From Actinomycetes bacterium (lineage in GTDB: Bacteria > Actinomycetota > Acidimicrobiia > Acidimicrobiales > Microtrichaceae): 64,000 nt of DNA. The position numbers were made by a program, and so were the translations under genes. This document shows positions 1 to 8,676 of this stretch, in pieces. The notes beneath the pieces are model-generated. The model saw only the letters and a program-made list of their open reading frames with translations, did not search any database and was not told where the DNA came from. Each line of letters starts with the position of its first letter. Within the stretch, counting starts at the first letter, position 1. Location of the stretch: positions 434,001 through 498,000 of the forward strand of contig JAAEPF010000002.1 in the NCBI GenBank assembly GCA_024222295.1. The letters are read 5' to 3'.

Positions 1-1
1 G

Positions 2-1003
2 CCGCGCAGCCCGATTCCGGTGATCGCGGACATTCACCACCAGTACCGGATGGCGCTGGCCGCGATGGATGCCGGCGTACACGGCCTTCGCCTCAACCCG
101 GGCAACATCCGTAAGCCGGAGCACATCAAGGCTGTGGCGAGCGAGGCGCGCGACCGCAACGTGCCGATCCGCATCGGCGTCAACGGCGGGTCGCTCGACC
201 CGGCGCTGTACGAGCGCCACGGCAACAAGGTCACCCCGGAGGCGATGGTCGAGTCGGCCCTCGGCGAACTGGCCATGTTCGAAGAGGTCGACTTCGACCT
301 CGTGAAGATCTCGGTGAAGGCGTCCAATGTGCCGCTGATGATCGAGGCCTACCGCCAGCTGGCGGACGCCACCGACGTGCCCCTGCACCTCGGCGTGACC
401 GAGGCCGGGCCGCTGCCCGAGGGCTACATCAAGGCCACCGCCGGAATCGCCTCACTGCTTGCCGAGGGAATCGGCGACACGATCCGCTACTCGCTGACCG
501 CCGATCCCGTCGAGGAGGCCCGAGCCGGAAGGGTGCTGCTCGAGTCCTACGGCTTGCGCGAGCGAAGCAACGTCGACCTCATCGCATGTCCGTCGTGTGG
601 TCGGGCGGAAGTCGACGTGATCGAAGTGGCCGAATCGGCTCGCGCGGCGCTGGCTGACCGTGAGCTGCCCTTGCAGGTGGCAGTGATGGGCTGTGTGGTC
701 AACGGGCCGGGTGAGGCGCGCGATGCCGACATCGGTATCGCTGCCGGACGCGCCCGCGGCCACTTGTTCGTGAAGGGGCAGAACGTCGCCGTGGTGCCCG
801 AGGCCGAAATGGTCGACACTCTCGTGGAGTGGGCCGAGTTCATAGCCGAGCATGGCACCGACGCTGCGCTGGCCCGCGTTGACACCGAGAAGGCCGCCCG
901 GGAAGCGGAACGCGACCGGGCGGCGTTGCTCGACGAGCAGGGCGATGACGCCAACGCCGCGAGTCAGCGTGTGGAGTTGATCAACCGACGCCGCTCGGAG
1001 TGA
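2..1003 (+). CDS. ispG: 4-hydroxy-3-methylbut-2-enyl diphosphate synthase IspG (5'-truncated by window edge)
   Basis: IspG (GcpE) reductively converts MEcPP to HMBPP in the non-mevalonate isoprenoid pathway, using a [4Fe-4S] cluster. The reading frame is open from base 2 and the N-terminal part of the protein lies outside the window. The visible part begins inside the TIM barrel (PVIADIHHQYRMAL) and contains the C-terminal ferredoxin-like domain with the cluster cysteines in CPSCGR and GCVVNGPGEA. The last 50 residues are a charged Ala/Arg/Asp-rich tail beyond the usual IspG end. Its 3' end overlaps the convergent hydrolase gene by 23 bp. The assignment is firm; only the true start is unknown. 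Confidence 0.95.
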   Translation, partial: PRSPIPVIADIHHQYRMALAAMDAGVHGLRLNPGNIRKPEHIKAVASEARDRNVPIRIGVNGGSLDPALYERHGNKVTPEAMVESALGELAMFEEVDFDLVKISVKASNVPLMIEAYRQLADATDVPLHLGVTEAGPLPEGYIKATAGIASLLAEGIGDTIRYSLTADPVEEARAGRVLLESYGLRERSNVDLIACPSCGRAEVDVIEVAESARAALADRELPLQVAVMGCVVNGPGEARDADIGIAAGRARGHLFVKGQNVAVVPEAEMVDTLVEWAEFIAEHGTDAALARVDTEKAAREAERDRAALLDEQGDDANAASQRVELINRRRSE

Positions 1004-1982
1004 CCGCGCGCTCGCGGATCAGGTCCGCGAGCGTCCACGGGTCTTCCTGCATGACCTGATGGCCGATCCCCTCGAGGATGTGCAGCTCGGTTTGCGCTCC
1101 GAGGCTGTCGGCCAGCATCCGGCCGTGGCGGGGTGGGGTGAGGCGGTCAAGTGTGCCGGTGACCACCGAGGACTCGATGCCGCTAGCACCGACGGTGTCG
1201 CGGATGTCGTGCTTGACGATGGCATGCGATGCATCGGTCAGTGAGTCGGGCGCCATGTCGGCCATCATCTGGCGGAGCTGTTCCACGGCGGCTGCAGTCG
1301 CGTCAACGCCGAAGGCCCTGCGCAGGATCACCCGGCTCAGGTTGCCCTCCGGCCACCCGTAGCGGAACCGGTTGCCCATTCCGCCGGTGGCCACGAGCAC
1401 GGCTGCTTCGTGGCGGATCGTGTCCGGGTCGTGTGCGACCGGATGCATCGGTGCTGCACTGGTGGCCAGGAACATGCCGTGCGCGATCCGCCGCTGGGCT
1501 GCGGCACGGTGGTCCACGTAGGTGCGGCCGAGGGCCATGCCGCCCATCGAATGGCCCACGACGACGGCGCTGTCGACATCGAGGTGGGAGAGCGCGGTCA
1601 CGAGGTCTGTGCCGACCGCCTGCAGGGACACGCCCTCATCCCCGGCCTGGGACTCACCGTGGCCGCGCATGTCCCAGGCGAGCACGCGGTGGTCATCGCC
1701 GAGCAACGCCAGCAGCGGCGACCAGACGTCCCACTGCAGCGTGACGCCGTGCAGCAGCACGACCGCTGGTCCGCTGCCTCGTTCGGCGACATGCACCGTG
1801 CCGCCGTCGAAGGTGGGGATCCGGTGGTGCTCGATGCCCTCGGGCGGGCTCAGCAACGGATCGAGGCGGTCGTCGGTCGTGGCCGCGATGCTGTTGCCCC
1901 GGGCCTTCACGGCGAGGGCTCCGGCGGTTGCCATCGCTGCGGCCATCGCGCCTGCGGTCATCAGCTTCCTGGGTGCACCCAT
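981..1982 (-). CDS. alpha/beta-fold hydrolase, N-terminal signal or anchor segment
   Basis: A 333-residue alpha/beta hydrolase. The N-terminus has an Ala-rich hydrophobic stretch (about residues 8-25) that looks like a signal peptide or membrane anchor. The fold is shown by VVLLHG (oxyanion strand), the nucleophile elbow GHSMGG, and the late histidine in GIGHQVMQEDP. The substrate cannot be told; relatives are esterases, lipases or epoxide hydrolases. The ATG at 1982 is supported by a TAGGTT -10 box six bases upstream, implying a leaderless mRNA. The stop lies inside the end of ispG (convergent, 23 bp overlap). Confidence 0.85.
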   Translation of the reverse strand: MGAPRKLMTAGAMAAAMATAGALAVKARGNSIAATTDDRLDPLLSPPEGIEHHRIPTFDGGTVHVAERGSGPAVVLLHGVTLQWDVWSPLLALLGDDHRVLAWDMRGHGESQAGDEGVSLQAVGTDLVTALSHLDVDSAVVVGHSMGGMALGRTYVDHRAAAQRRIAHGMFLATSAAPMHPVAHDPDTIRHEAAVLVATGGMGNRFRYGWPEGNLSRVILRRAFGVDATAAAVEQLRQMMADMAPDSLTDASHAIVKHDIRDTVGASGIESSVVTGTLDRLTPPRHGRMLADSLGAQTELHILEGIGHQVMQEDPWTLADLIRERAVTPSGVG

Positions 1983-1988
1983 GCCCCC

Positions 1989-1994
1989 AACCTA
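1989..1994 (-). promoter_or_regulatory. -10 box TAGGTT of leaderless hydrolase gene
   Basis: TAGGTT on the minus strand ends six bases before the ATG at 1982. This matches the TANNNT-N6-9-start pattern seen at many genes in the window. Confidence 0.6.
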
Positions 1995-2063
1995 CGCGGC
2001 CCGCGATCCACGCAGGACCGCGCCGCGGCTGCAATGCAATAACGGGGCAACTGGGGGCACCGC

Positions 2064-2069
2064 TACGAT
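2064..2069 (+). promoter_or_regulatory. -10 box TACGAT of proS
   Basis: TACGAT lies eight bases before the proS ATG, so transcription would begin at or next to the start codon. No clear -35 box is seen. Confidence 0.6.
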
Positions 2070-2077
2070 CGGCGGCC

Positions 2078-3496
2078 ATGGCAAAGGCCCCCATCCTCAC
2101 ACCCCAGTCCGAGGACTTCCCCCGGTGGTACCAGGACCTGCTGACCAAGGCGGAACTGGCCGAGAACGGGCCGGTTCGAGGAACCATGGTGATCCGGCCC
2201 TACGCCTATGCGATCTGGGAGCGGATGGTCTCCGAGATGGACGACCGCATCAAGGCCGCCGGCGCCGAGAACGCGTACTTCCCCTTGCTCATCCCCGAGA
2301 GCTACCTGCAGCGCGAGGCGGAGCACGTCGAAGGCTTCAGCCCCGAGCTGGCCGTGGTCACCCACGCAGGGGGCAAGGACCTCGAGGAGCCCGCCGTGGT
2401 GCGGCCGACCTCGGAGACGGTGATCGGCGAGTACATGGCCAAGTGGGTGCAGTCCTACCGCGACCTGCCGTTGCTGCTGAACCAGTGGGCCAACGTGGTG
2501 CGCTGGGAGCTGCGCCCGAGGGTGTTCCTGCGCACCTCGGAGTTCCTGTGGCAGGAGGGCCACACCGCGCACGCAACCGAGGCCGAGGCCGGCGCGTATG
2601 CCCGCCGCATCCTCGAGGACGTGTACCGCGACTTCATGGTCGAGGTGCTGGCCATGCCCGTGTTCGTGGGCTGCAAGACCGCGGCCGAACGATTCGCCGG
2701 TGCCACCAACACGCTGGCCCTGGAGGCGATGATGCGCGACGGCAAGGCGCTGCAGATGGGAACCAGCCACGAGCTGGGCCAGAACTTCGCCAAGGCGTTC
2801 TCCATGGAGTACCTCGACTCCGAGGGCAACCAGCAAACGTGCTGGACCACCTCGTGGGGCACGACCACGCGGATGATCGGCGGGTTGATCATGGGTCATG
2901 GCGACGATGCCGGCCTGCGGGTGCCGCCCAGGCTTGCGGCGCGCCAGGCAGTGGTGCTGGTGGTGCGTGACGACGACGACCACTCGGTCTCCCGGGCGGC
3001 CGAAACCCTGGTGGGCGAACTCCAGGCAACCGGTGTGCGGGCATCCCTCGACGCGCGGACCGACACCGCGTTTGGTCGCCGAGCCACGGAATGGGAACTC
3101 AAGGGGGTGCCGCTGCGCATCGAGTTGGGTCCCCGCGACCTCGCGGAGGGCAATGTGGTGGTCGCCCGCCGCGATGGCACCGAGAAGGTCACCCATGGCC
3201 TGACCGGTGTGGCCGGCACGATTCCGGACCTGCTCCAGGAGATGCAGTCGGCCATGCTCGCGGAGGCCACCAGCTTCCGCGACGACAACACGCACCCGGT
3301 GTCCACGGTCGCCGAGGCGCTCGAGGTGGCCGAAACGGGTTTCGCGCGAATCCCCTGGGCAGACCTGGGAGAGGCCGGCGAGGAGGAGCTGGCCCGCCAG
3401 GCCATCACGGTCAGGTGCCTGCAGGGGCCCGACGGCGAGGTGCCCGAGTCCCAGGACGCGAGCGGAGTGACCGCGCTCGTGGCCCGGGCCTACTGA
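2078..3496 (+). CDS. proS: prolyl-tRNA synthetase, short (archaeal/eukaryote-like) type
   Basis: Charges tRNA-Pro with proline in the cytoplasm. The 472-residue protein has the class II core: MVIRPYAYAIWE near the start, motif 2 in VFLRTSEFLWQEGHTAHAT, and motif 3 in GLIMGHGDDAGLRVPPRLA. An anticodon-binding domain follows, and the protein ends in Tyr, as is usual for this ProRS type. There is no room for the roughly 180-residue editing insertion of the E. coli type, so proofreading would depend on trans-editing proteins. Only one Cys is seen in the C-terminal region, so the zinc site found in some relatives is probably lost. The start MAKAPILTPQ was chosen over longer forms because a -10 box sits just upstream of it. 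Confidence 0.93.
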   Translation: MAKAPILTPQSEDFPRWYQDLLTKAELAENGPVRGTMVIRPYAYAIWERMVSEMDDRIKAAGAENAYFPLLIPESYLQREAEHVEGFSPELAVVTHAGGKDLEEPAVVRPTSETVIGEYMAKWVQSYRDLPLLLNQWANVVRWELRPRVFLRTSEFLWQEGHTAHATEAEAGAYARRILEDVYRDFMVEVLAMPVFVGCKTAAERFAGATNTLALEAMMRDGKALQMGTSHELGQNFAKAFSMEYLDSEGNQQTCWTTSWGTTTRMIGGLIMGHGDDAGLRVPPRLAARQAVVLVVRDDDDHSVSRAAETLVGELQATGVRASLDARTDTAFGRRATEWELKGVPLRIELGPRDLAEGNVVVARRDGTEKVTHGLTGVAGTIPDLLQEMQSAMLAEATSFRDDNTHPVSTVAEALEVAETGFARIPWADLGEAGEEELARQAITVRCLQGPDGEVPESQDASGVTALVARAY

Positions 3497-3545
3497 GGCG
3501 GTACGGCAGCCCGCGGCACCCGGCTCCCGGATTGTCGTCGCTTGC

Positions 3546-3561
3546 GGCCTGACCGCAGGCC
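3546..3561 (+). terminator. short hairpin downstream of proS
   Basis: Perfect 6-bp arms GGCCTG/CAGGCC with a 4-base loop, 50 bases after the proS stop and upstream of the rimP promoter. There is no T-tract, so a terminator role is only possible. Confidence 0.3.
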
Positions 3562-3572
3562 ACCTTCGGTCC

Positions 3573-3578
3573 TATACT
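3573..3578 (+). promoter_or_regulatory. -10 box TATACT of the rimP-nusA-infB operon
   Basis: TATACT is the closest match to the canonical -10 hexamer in this region. Transcription would start near 3585, giving a leader of about 95 bases before rimP. No convincing -35 box is seen. Confidence 0.55.
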
Positions 3579-3599
3579 GGCGAATTCCGGGTTCCGGGG

Positions 3600-3624
3600 G
3601 GCGTGGGCGTTGCCCACGCCTTTT
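3600..3624 (+). ncRNA. rimP leader: terminator-like hairpin with T-tract
   Basis: A perfect 9-bp stem (GGCGTGGGC/GCCCACGCC, 3-base loop) is followed at once by TTTT. It sits between the TATACT promoter and the rimP ribosome-binding site. This is the form of an intrinsic terminator, but lying in the 5' leader it would act as an attenuator. Many bacteria have a conserved terminator-like hairpin before rimP-nusA (Rfam rimP leader), consistent with autoregulation of termination by NusA. Whether this sequence belongs to that Rfam family was not tested. Confidence 0.6.
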
Positions 3625-3681
3625 GCTTGGATCCGCACAGGTACCGAAGAGCACCCGCCCACCACGACGAAGGAGGCACAG

Positions 3682-4302
3682 TTGAGCGCAACCACCGACC
3701 GTGTCTCCAGCGTGGTCGGCCCCGTGGCTAGCCGCCTGGGCCTGACCGTCTACGACATCGACCAGCCCGGCGGCACACTGCGCATCCTGCTCGACGCCGA
3801 CGGTGGCGTCGACCTCGACACACTCACCCAGGCCACCCGCGAGATCTCCGCTGCGCTCGATGATGCCGAGCCGGTCGCCGGCTCGTACACCCTCGAGGTG
3901 TCGAGCCCCGGACTCGAGCGGCCGCTGCGTCGGCCGGAGCACTTTGCAGCCGCGGTCGGCGAGCGGGTCAAGGTGAAGCTGATGCCGGGCGTCGACGGTG
4001 AACGTCGTGCAGATGGCGAGCTGGCTGGCATCGATGGCAACACGGTGAGGATCGTGTCAGGCGGTGAGGAGCGGGAAGTCTCGATCGACGACATCTCGAG
4101 CGCACGCACCGTGTTCGAGTGGGGTCCGGGTGGACCCGACACGCGGGGCAAGTCCAACAAGTCCTCCGGCAAGTCGGCCCGGTCCGGCAAGCCGAAGAAG
4201 CCTGCCAGGTCCAACAAGGCAGCACGCCCCGCCAAGGCCGGGGTGACCACAACTGAATCAACAACTGAATCAACAACAGAATCCAGTGAGGAAACCCAAT
4301 GA
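3682..4302 (+). CDS. rimP: ribosome maturation factor RimP
   Basis: RimP assists 30S subunit maturation. The 206-residue protein has the N-terminal RimP domain (PVASRLGLTVYDID, EVSSPGLERPL) and an SH3-like C-domain, followed by a lineage-specific 60-residue Lys/Ser/Ala-rich tail ending in TTES repeats. The TTG start was chosen because a strong AGGAGG (3671-3676) lies five bases before it. The stop overlaps the nusA start (ATGA), so translation is coupled. The tail DNA contains an AT-rich 12-bp repeat unusual for this genome. Confidence 0.92.
   Translation: MSATTDRVSSVVGPVASRLGLTVYDIDQPGGTLRILLDADGGVDLDTLTQATREISAALDDAEPVAGSYTLEVSSPGLERPLRRPEHFAAAVGERVKVKLMPGVDGERRADGELAGIDGNTVRIVSGGEEREVSIDDISSARTVFEWGPGGPDTRGKSNKSSGKSARSGKPKKPARSNKAARPAKAGVTTTESTTESTTESSEETQ
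4249..4284 (+). repeat. 12-bp tandem repeat, three units, inside rimP
   Basis: Three in-frame copies of ACAACTGAATCA (the third with two changes) encode T-T-E-S repeats at the RimP C-terminus. The composition is clearly richer in A/T than the flanking sequence. Confidence 0.85.
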
Positions 4303-5642
4303 ATCCCGAGATGATGGAGGCCCTGACCGCCCTTGCCGCTGACCGCGGCATCTCCGTGGACACGCTGTTCGCAGCACTCGCGGAGGCACTCGAGGCTGCC
4401 TACAAGAAGCAGCCCGAGGCCTACGAGTTCTCGTGGGTCAACATCGACACCGAGACCGGTGAGATGCGGGTGTTCGCCCAGGAGCTCGATGAAGATGGCG
4501 AGCCCGAGGGGCCGGAACTGGACGTCACCCCTGACGACTTCGGCCGCATCGCAGCGCAGACGGTGCGCCAGGTGATGACCCAGCGCATCCGCGAGGCCGA
4601 GCGCGAGCTCAAGTACGAGGAGTACGCAGGCCGCGAGGGCGACATCGTGACCGGCATCATCCAGCAGAGCGATGCTCGCTACACGCTGCTCGACCTCGGC
4701 CGGGTGGAGGCACTCCTGCCGCAGTCCGAGCAGGTCAACTTCGAGCGCCCCGAGCCCGGCGAGAGGGTGAAGGCCTACATCGTTGAGGTCCGCAAGACCA
4801 TCAAGGGCCCCCAGATCGTCGTGTCGCGCACCCACCCGGGCCTGGTGAAGCGCCTGTTCGAGCTCGAGGTGCCCGAGATCGCCGACGGTGTCGTCGAGAT
4901 GCGTGCCTGCGCCCGCGAGCCCGGCCAGCGCACCAAGATCGCCGTGTGGTCCAACGACGCCAACATCGACCCGGTCGGCGCCTGCGTGGGTGCCCGTGGC
5001 GCCCGGGTGCGCCAGGTGGTCAACGAGCTGCGAGGCGAGAAGATAGACATCGTGCCCTTCTCGGAGGACCGCGACGACTTCGTGATGAAAGCCCTCCAGC
5101 CCGCCAGGGTCAAGGAAGTGCGCATCGACGAGGAAACCGCTCAGGCCGACGTGATCGTGCCCGACCAGCAGCTTTCCCTCGCCATCGGCAAGGAGGGCCA
5201 GAACGCTCGCCTCGCCAGCCGCCTTGCCGGGCTGCGCATCGACATCCGTTCCGAGACCGACATCGCCGAACAGGAAGCCTACGAAGAGGCCTACAGCGGC
5301 GACTCGTGGGCCGATGGCGAGTGGGTCACCCACCCCGACACCGGCGAGCAGATGTGGCAGCCGGCTGATGGCAGCGCCCCGCTCACATACGAGCAGTGGG
5401 AAGCCTCGCAGGCCTCCGCTGATGCTCAAGCCACGGACGACGAGACAGCCGAAGCTCTGGACTCCGACACCGCAGATGCCGTGGCCGACGGCGAGGAAGC
5501 GGTGGCGGCCGACGAGGCGGCCGACGAGGCCGAGGTGGCAGCCGAGGTGGAAGCGGGCGAGGCCGTGGCCGCCGAGGTCGAGGCGGAGGCCGAAGGCGAC
5601 TCCGAGACCGCAGCCGACTCAGAGGACGAATCGGCCGGCTGA
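4299..5642 (+). CDS. nusA: transcription termination/antitermination protein NusA
   Basis: NusA binds RNA polymerase and modulates pausing, termination and antitermination. Of 447 residues, 1-130 form the RNAP-binding N-domain, about 135-200 the S1 domain (GREGDIVTGIIQQSD), and about 200-345 two KH domains (DPVGACVGARGARV, LAIGKEGQNARLA). The last 100 residues are an acidic, Ala/Glu-rich tail replacing the AR repeats of enterobacterial NusA. The ATG overlaps the rimP stop. The usual downstream neighbour ylxR is absent from the 158 bp before infB. Confidence 0.95.
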   Translation: MNPEMMEALTALAADRGISVDTLFAALAEALEAAYKKQPEAYEFSWVNIDTETGEMRVFAQELDEDGEPEGPELDVTPDDFGRIAAQTVRQVMTQRIREAERELKYEEYAGREGDIVTGIIQQSDARYTLLDLGRVEALLPQSEQVNFERPEPGERVKAYIVEVRKTIKGPQIVVSRTHPGLVKRLFELEVPEIADGVVEMRACAREPGQRTKIAVWSNDANIDPVGACVGARGARVRQVVNELRGEKIDIVPFSEDRDDFVMKALQPARVKEVRIDEETAQADVIVPDQQLSLAIGKEGQNARLASRLAGLRIDIRSETDIAEQEAYEEAYSGDSWADGEWVTHPDTGEQMWQPADGSAPLTYEQWEASQASADAQATDDETAEALDSDTADAVADGEEAVAADEAADEAEVAAEVEAGEAVAAEVEAEAEGDSETAADSEDESAG

Positions 5643-5800
5643 CACAACAGATCCGCGTTTCAGGGCCCCGGTGCGTTGCGCCCACGGCCAACACGGTTCG
5701 TAACCCGTGGCGATACATGCGAGGATAGAGGGCTGCCGCTCAAGGGCCGCGCGACGCGCGTCCCAGGCATACCCCCCAACGAATCAACGGGAAGAAGACC

Positions 5801-8668
5801 TTGGCCAAGGGAAAGATGCGCGTGTACGAGCTCGCCAAAGAGCTCGGCATGACCAACAAGGAGTGCCTCGACCTCTGCCTCGAGATGGGGTATGCGGTCA
5901 AGAGCCACTCCTCCTCGCTCGACGAGGCCTATGCCGACCAGGTGCGCCGCAAGGCCATCCGGGAGGGCCGCACGCGCGATGAGCAGCCCGAGGAGCCCAA
6001 GAAGAAGGCTCCCGCAAAGAAGAAGGCAGCGGCGAAGAAGAAGGCACCCGCCAAGAAGAAGGCGCCTGCCAAGAAGAAGGCGGCGGCAAAGAAGCCCGCG
6101 CCGGACGAGCCCGCCGAGGATGCCGGCGATGCAACCGAGGCTCCGGTCGAGCCCGATCCTGCTCCTGAGGCACCGGTTGAGCAGGCCCCGGCCCCCGAAC
6201 CCCCGGCCCCGGCTGCGGCGCCAGGGCCCGATGTCGTGGAGCCCGTTGCGGCGGACGAGCCGCCAGCAGAGGTTGCCCCGGCTTCACACAAGGTCGTTTC
6301 CTCCAAGCCCGCCACGGGCAAGCCACGGCCCCCGATCGAGCCCCCGGTGGCTGCAGCCCCCGCTCCGGCCGCGGCACCCGTGCCCAAGCCGGCCGCGAAA
6401 CCAGCGGAAGCGCCCGCTGCGCCGGCGGCAAAGGTCGACCCTGTGGAGCCAGCTGCCGAGCCTTCCGCCACCACGGCGGACCCGGCTGCCAAGCAGGCGC
6501 CCGACGAGGCCGCGCCGCCACCCACCTCTGATTCCGGCAAACCGATCCCGCCGCCGCCCAGCCCTCCGCGCTCCGCGTCCGGCAAGCCGATCCCGCCTCC
6601 GCCCGGTCTGGGTGGTCGCAAGGCAGCACCGCCCCGCACTGGTGGCCGACCCGGCGGTGGTGGGCCGCCCGGGCGTGGTCCCGCTGGTGGTCCCGGCGGA
6701 GGTCCCGGTGCTGGCCCAGGTGGTCCTCCCGGCGGCCGTCCGGGTGGGTTCCCCCCTGGCCGTGGTCGCCCCGGTGGCGGCCCACGCCCGCCGCGGCGCA
6801 AAGGCAGGCGACGTCGCAACCGCGAAGAGCTCCAGCCGATGGACGTGCCCACGTACACGCCCGCAGAGGCGCCGGTGCCCGAGGGCACCACGGTGGTCGA
6901 GCGTGCCTCCTCGCCCCAGGATCTCGGACCCAAGCTGAATCGCACCGCGGCCGATGTCGTGCGGTTCCTCATGCAGCAGGGTGAGATGGTCACCGCGACC
7001 CAGTCGCTCACCGACGACATGATCGAGCTGTTCGCCGCAGATGTGGGCGCCGAGATCTCCCTCGTGGACCCCGGTGAGGAACAGGAAGTCGAGCTCCGCA
7101 AGGTTCTCGAGGTGCCGGACGAGGAGTCCGACGATGACTCCGATCTTCCCGACCGCCCGCCTGTGATCACGGTCATGGGCCACGTCGACCACGGCAAGAC
7201 CAAGCTTCTCGACTACATCCGAGACGCCAACGTCGTGGCCGGTGAGGCCGGTGGCATCACCCAGCACATCGGCGCCTACCAGGTGGAGAAGAACGGCAAG
7301 AGGCTGACCTTCATCGATACCCCGGGCCACGCTGCCTTCACGGCCATGCGCGCCCGCGGCGCAGACGCGACCGACATCGTGATCCTCGTGGTGGCGGCCG
7401 ACGACGGTGTGATGCCCCAGACCGAGGAGGCCATCGCCCACGCGAAGGCTGCCGAGGTGCCGATCGTGGTGGCGATCAACAAGATCGACCGCGAAGGCGC
7501 TGACCCGAACCGCGTGATGCAGCAGCTCTCCGAGAAGGACCTCGTGCCCGAGGCCTGGGGTGGCGAGACGATCATGGTCGAGGTGTCCGCCCTGGAGGGC
7601 CTCGGGGTCGACGACCTGCTCGACAACCTCCTTCTCGTTGCCGAGGTCGAAGACCTCCGTGCCACGCCGGAAGGCCGGGCATCGGGCGTGGTGCTCGAGG
7701 CGCACCTCGACGTCGGCCGCGGCCCGGTTGCCACGGTGCTGGTGCAACGCGGCACCCTCAACGTGGGCGATCCGATGGTGGCCGGCCCGGCGTGGGGTCG
7801 CATCAGGGCCCTGGTGGACGACCATGGCAAACAGGTGAAGTCCGTGGGCCCCGCAACTCCTGTCGAGGTCCTCGGTCTGTCCGACGTCGCCGAGGCCGGC
7901 GATGCCTTCGTGGTGGCCCCCGATGAGCGCAAGGCCCGTTCGGTGGCCGAGACCCGCGATCGCTGGAAGCGTGAGGCGGGTCGTGCCCGCGACGCGTCGG
8001 TGATGAGCTCCGGCGCCAAGCTCGAGGACATCTTCGCCCAGATCCAGGCCGGGGAGCAGGCGATGCTCAACCTGGTGGTCAAGGCTGATGCACAGGGTTC
8101 CCTCGAGGCGCTGACGGAGTCGCTCCGCAAGCTCGAGCGGCCAGAGGTGAAGGTCGGCTTCGTGCTCCGCGGTGTCGGTGGCATCACCGAGTCCGACATC
8201 CAGCTGGCCGCCACGTCCAGCGCCACGGTGCTCGGCTTCAACGTGCGCCCGAGCCGCCAGGCCCGTGAGCTGGCTGACCTCGAAGACGTTGAGATCCGCA
8301 CCTACGAGATCATCTACAAGCTGCTCGAGGACATCGAGTCGGCGATGCTCGGCATGCTCGAGCCCGAATTCAAAGAGCAGGTCACCGGCGAGGCCGAGGT
8401 GCGCGAGATCTTCCGTGTGCCCAAGATCGGTGCCGTTGCCGGCTGCATGGTCACCAACGGCCAGATCACACGCGGTTCCAAGGTGCGGTTCCTGCGCGAG
8501 GGCACGATCATCTGGAAGGGCGAGATCTCCTCGCTTCGCAGGTTCAAGGACGACGTTCGAGAGGTGGCCGCAGGATTCGAATGCGGCATCGGCCTTTCGG
8601 ACTTCCAGGATCTCAAACAGGGCGACATCATCGAGACCTACGACCTCGAAGAAATCCCCCGCGACTGA
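5801..8668 (+). CDS. infB: translation initiation factor IF-2
   Basis: IF-2 is the GTPase that places initiator tRNA on the 30S subunit and promotes subunit joining. The 955-residue protein has an IF2_N module (1-55), a long low-complexity linker (about 60-345) and a second IF2_N module (about 375-425). The G domain follows, with GHVDHGKT at about 460, then DTPGHAAF and NKID, and then domains II-IV. The linker has three parts: KKKAPAKK repeats, Pro/Ala-rich sequence with two SGKPIPPPP copies, and a Gly/Pro/Arg-rich part ending in RRKGRRRRNRE. The TTG start gives MAKGKMRVYELAKELG, the expected IF-2 N-terminus. Confidence 0.96.
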   Translation: MAKGKMRVYELAKELGMTNKECLDLCLEMGYAVKSHSSSLDEAYADQVRRKAIREGRTRDEQPEEPKKKAPAKKKAAAKKKAPAKKKAPAKKKAAAKKPAPDEPAEDAGDATEAPVEPDPAPEAPVEQAPAPEPPAPAAAPGPDVVEPVAADEPPAEVAPASHKVVSSKPATGKPRPPIEPPVAAAPAPAAAPVPKPAAKPAEAPAAPAAKVDPVEPAAEPSATTADPAAKQAPDEAAPPPTSDSGKPIPPPPSPPRSASGKPIPPPPGLGGRKAAPPRTGGRPGGGGPPGRGPAGGPGGGPGAGPGGPPGGRPGGFPPGRGRPGGGPRPPRRKGRRRRNREELQPMDVPTYTPAEAPVPEGTTVVERASSPQDLGPKLNRTAADVVRFLMQQGEMVTATQSLTDDMIELFAADVGAEISLVDPGEEQEVELRKVLEVPDEESDDDSDLPDRPPVITVMGHVDHGKTKLLDYIRDANVVAGEAGGITQHIGAYQVEKNGKRLTFIDTPGHAAFTAMRARGADATDIVILVVAADDGVMPQTEEAIAHAKAAEVPIVVAINKIDREGADPNRVMQQLSEKDLVPEAWGGETIMVEVSALEGLGVDDLLDNLLLVAEVEDLRATPEGRASGVVLEAHLDVGRGPVATVLVQRGTLNVGDPMVAGPAWGRIRALVDDHGKQVKSVGPATPVEVLGLSDVAEAGDAFVVAPDERKARSVAETRDRWKREAGRARDASVMSSGAKLEDIFAQIQAGEQAMLNLVVKADAQGSLEALTESLRKLERPEVKVGFVLRGVGGITESDIQLAATSSATVLGFNVRPSRQARELADLEDVEIRTYEIIYKLLEDIESAMLGMLEPEFKEQVTGEAEVREIFRVPKIGAVAGCMVTNGQITRGSKVRFLREGTIIWKGEISSLRRFKDDVREVAAGFECGIGLSDFQDLKQGDIIETYDLEEIPRD

Positions 8669-8676
8669 GCGGCCCC

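Noticed and set aside
6001-6100. CRISPR-like or satellite repeat
   Set aside because: The repeats encode KKKAPAKK in the IF-2 linker, in frame with infB, without spacer structure.
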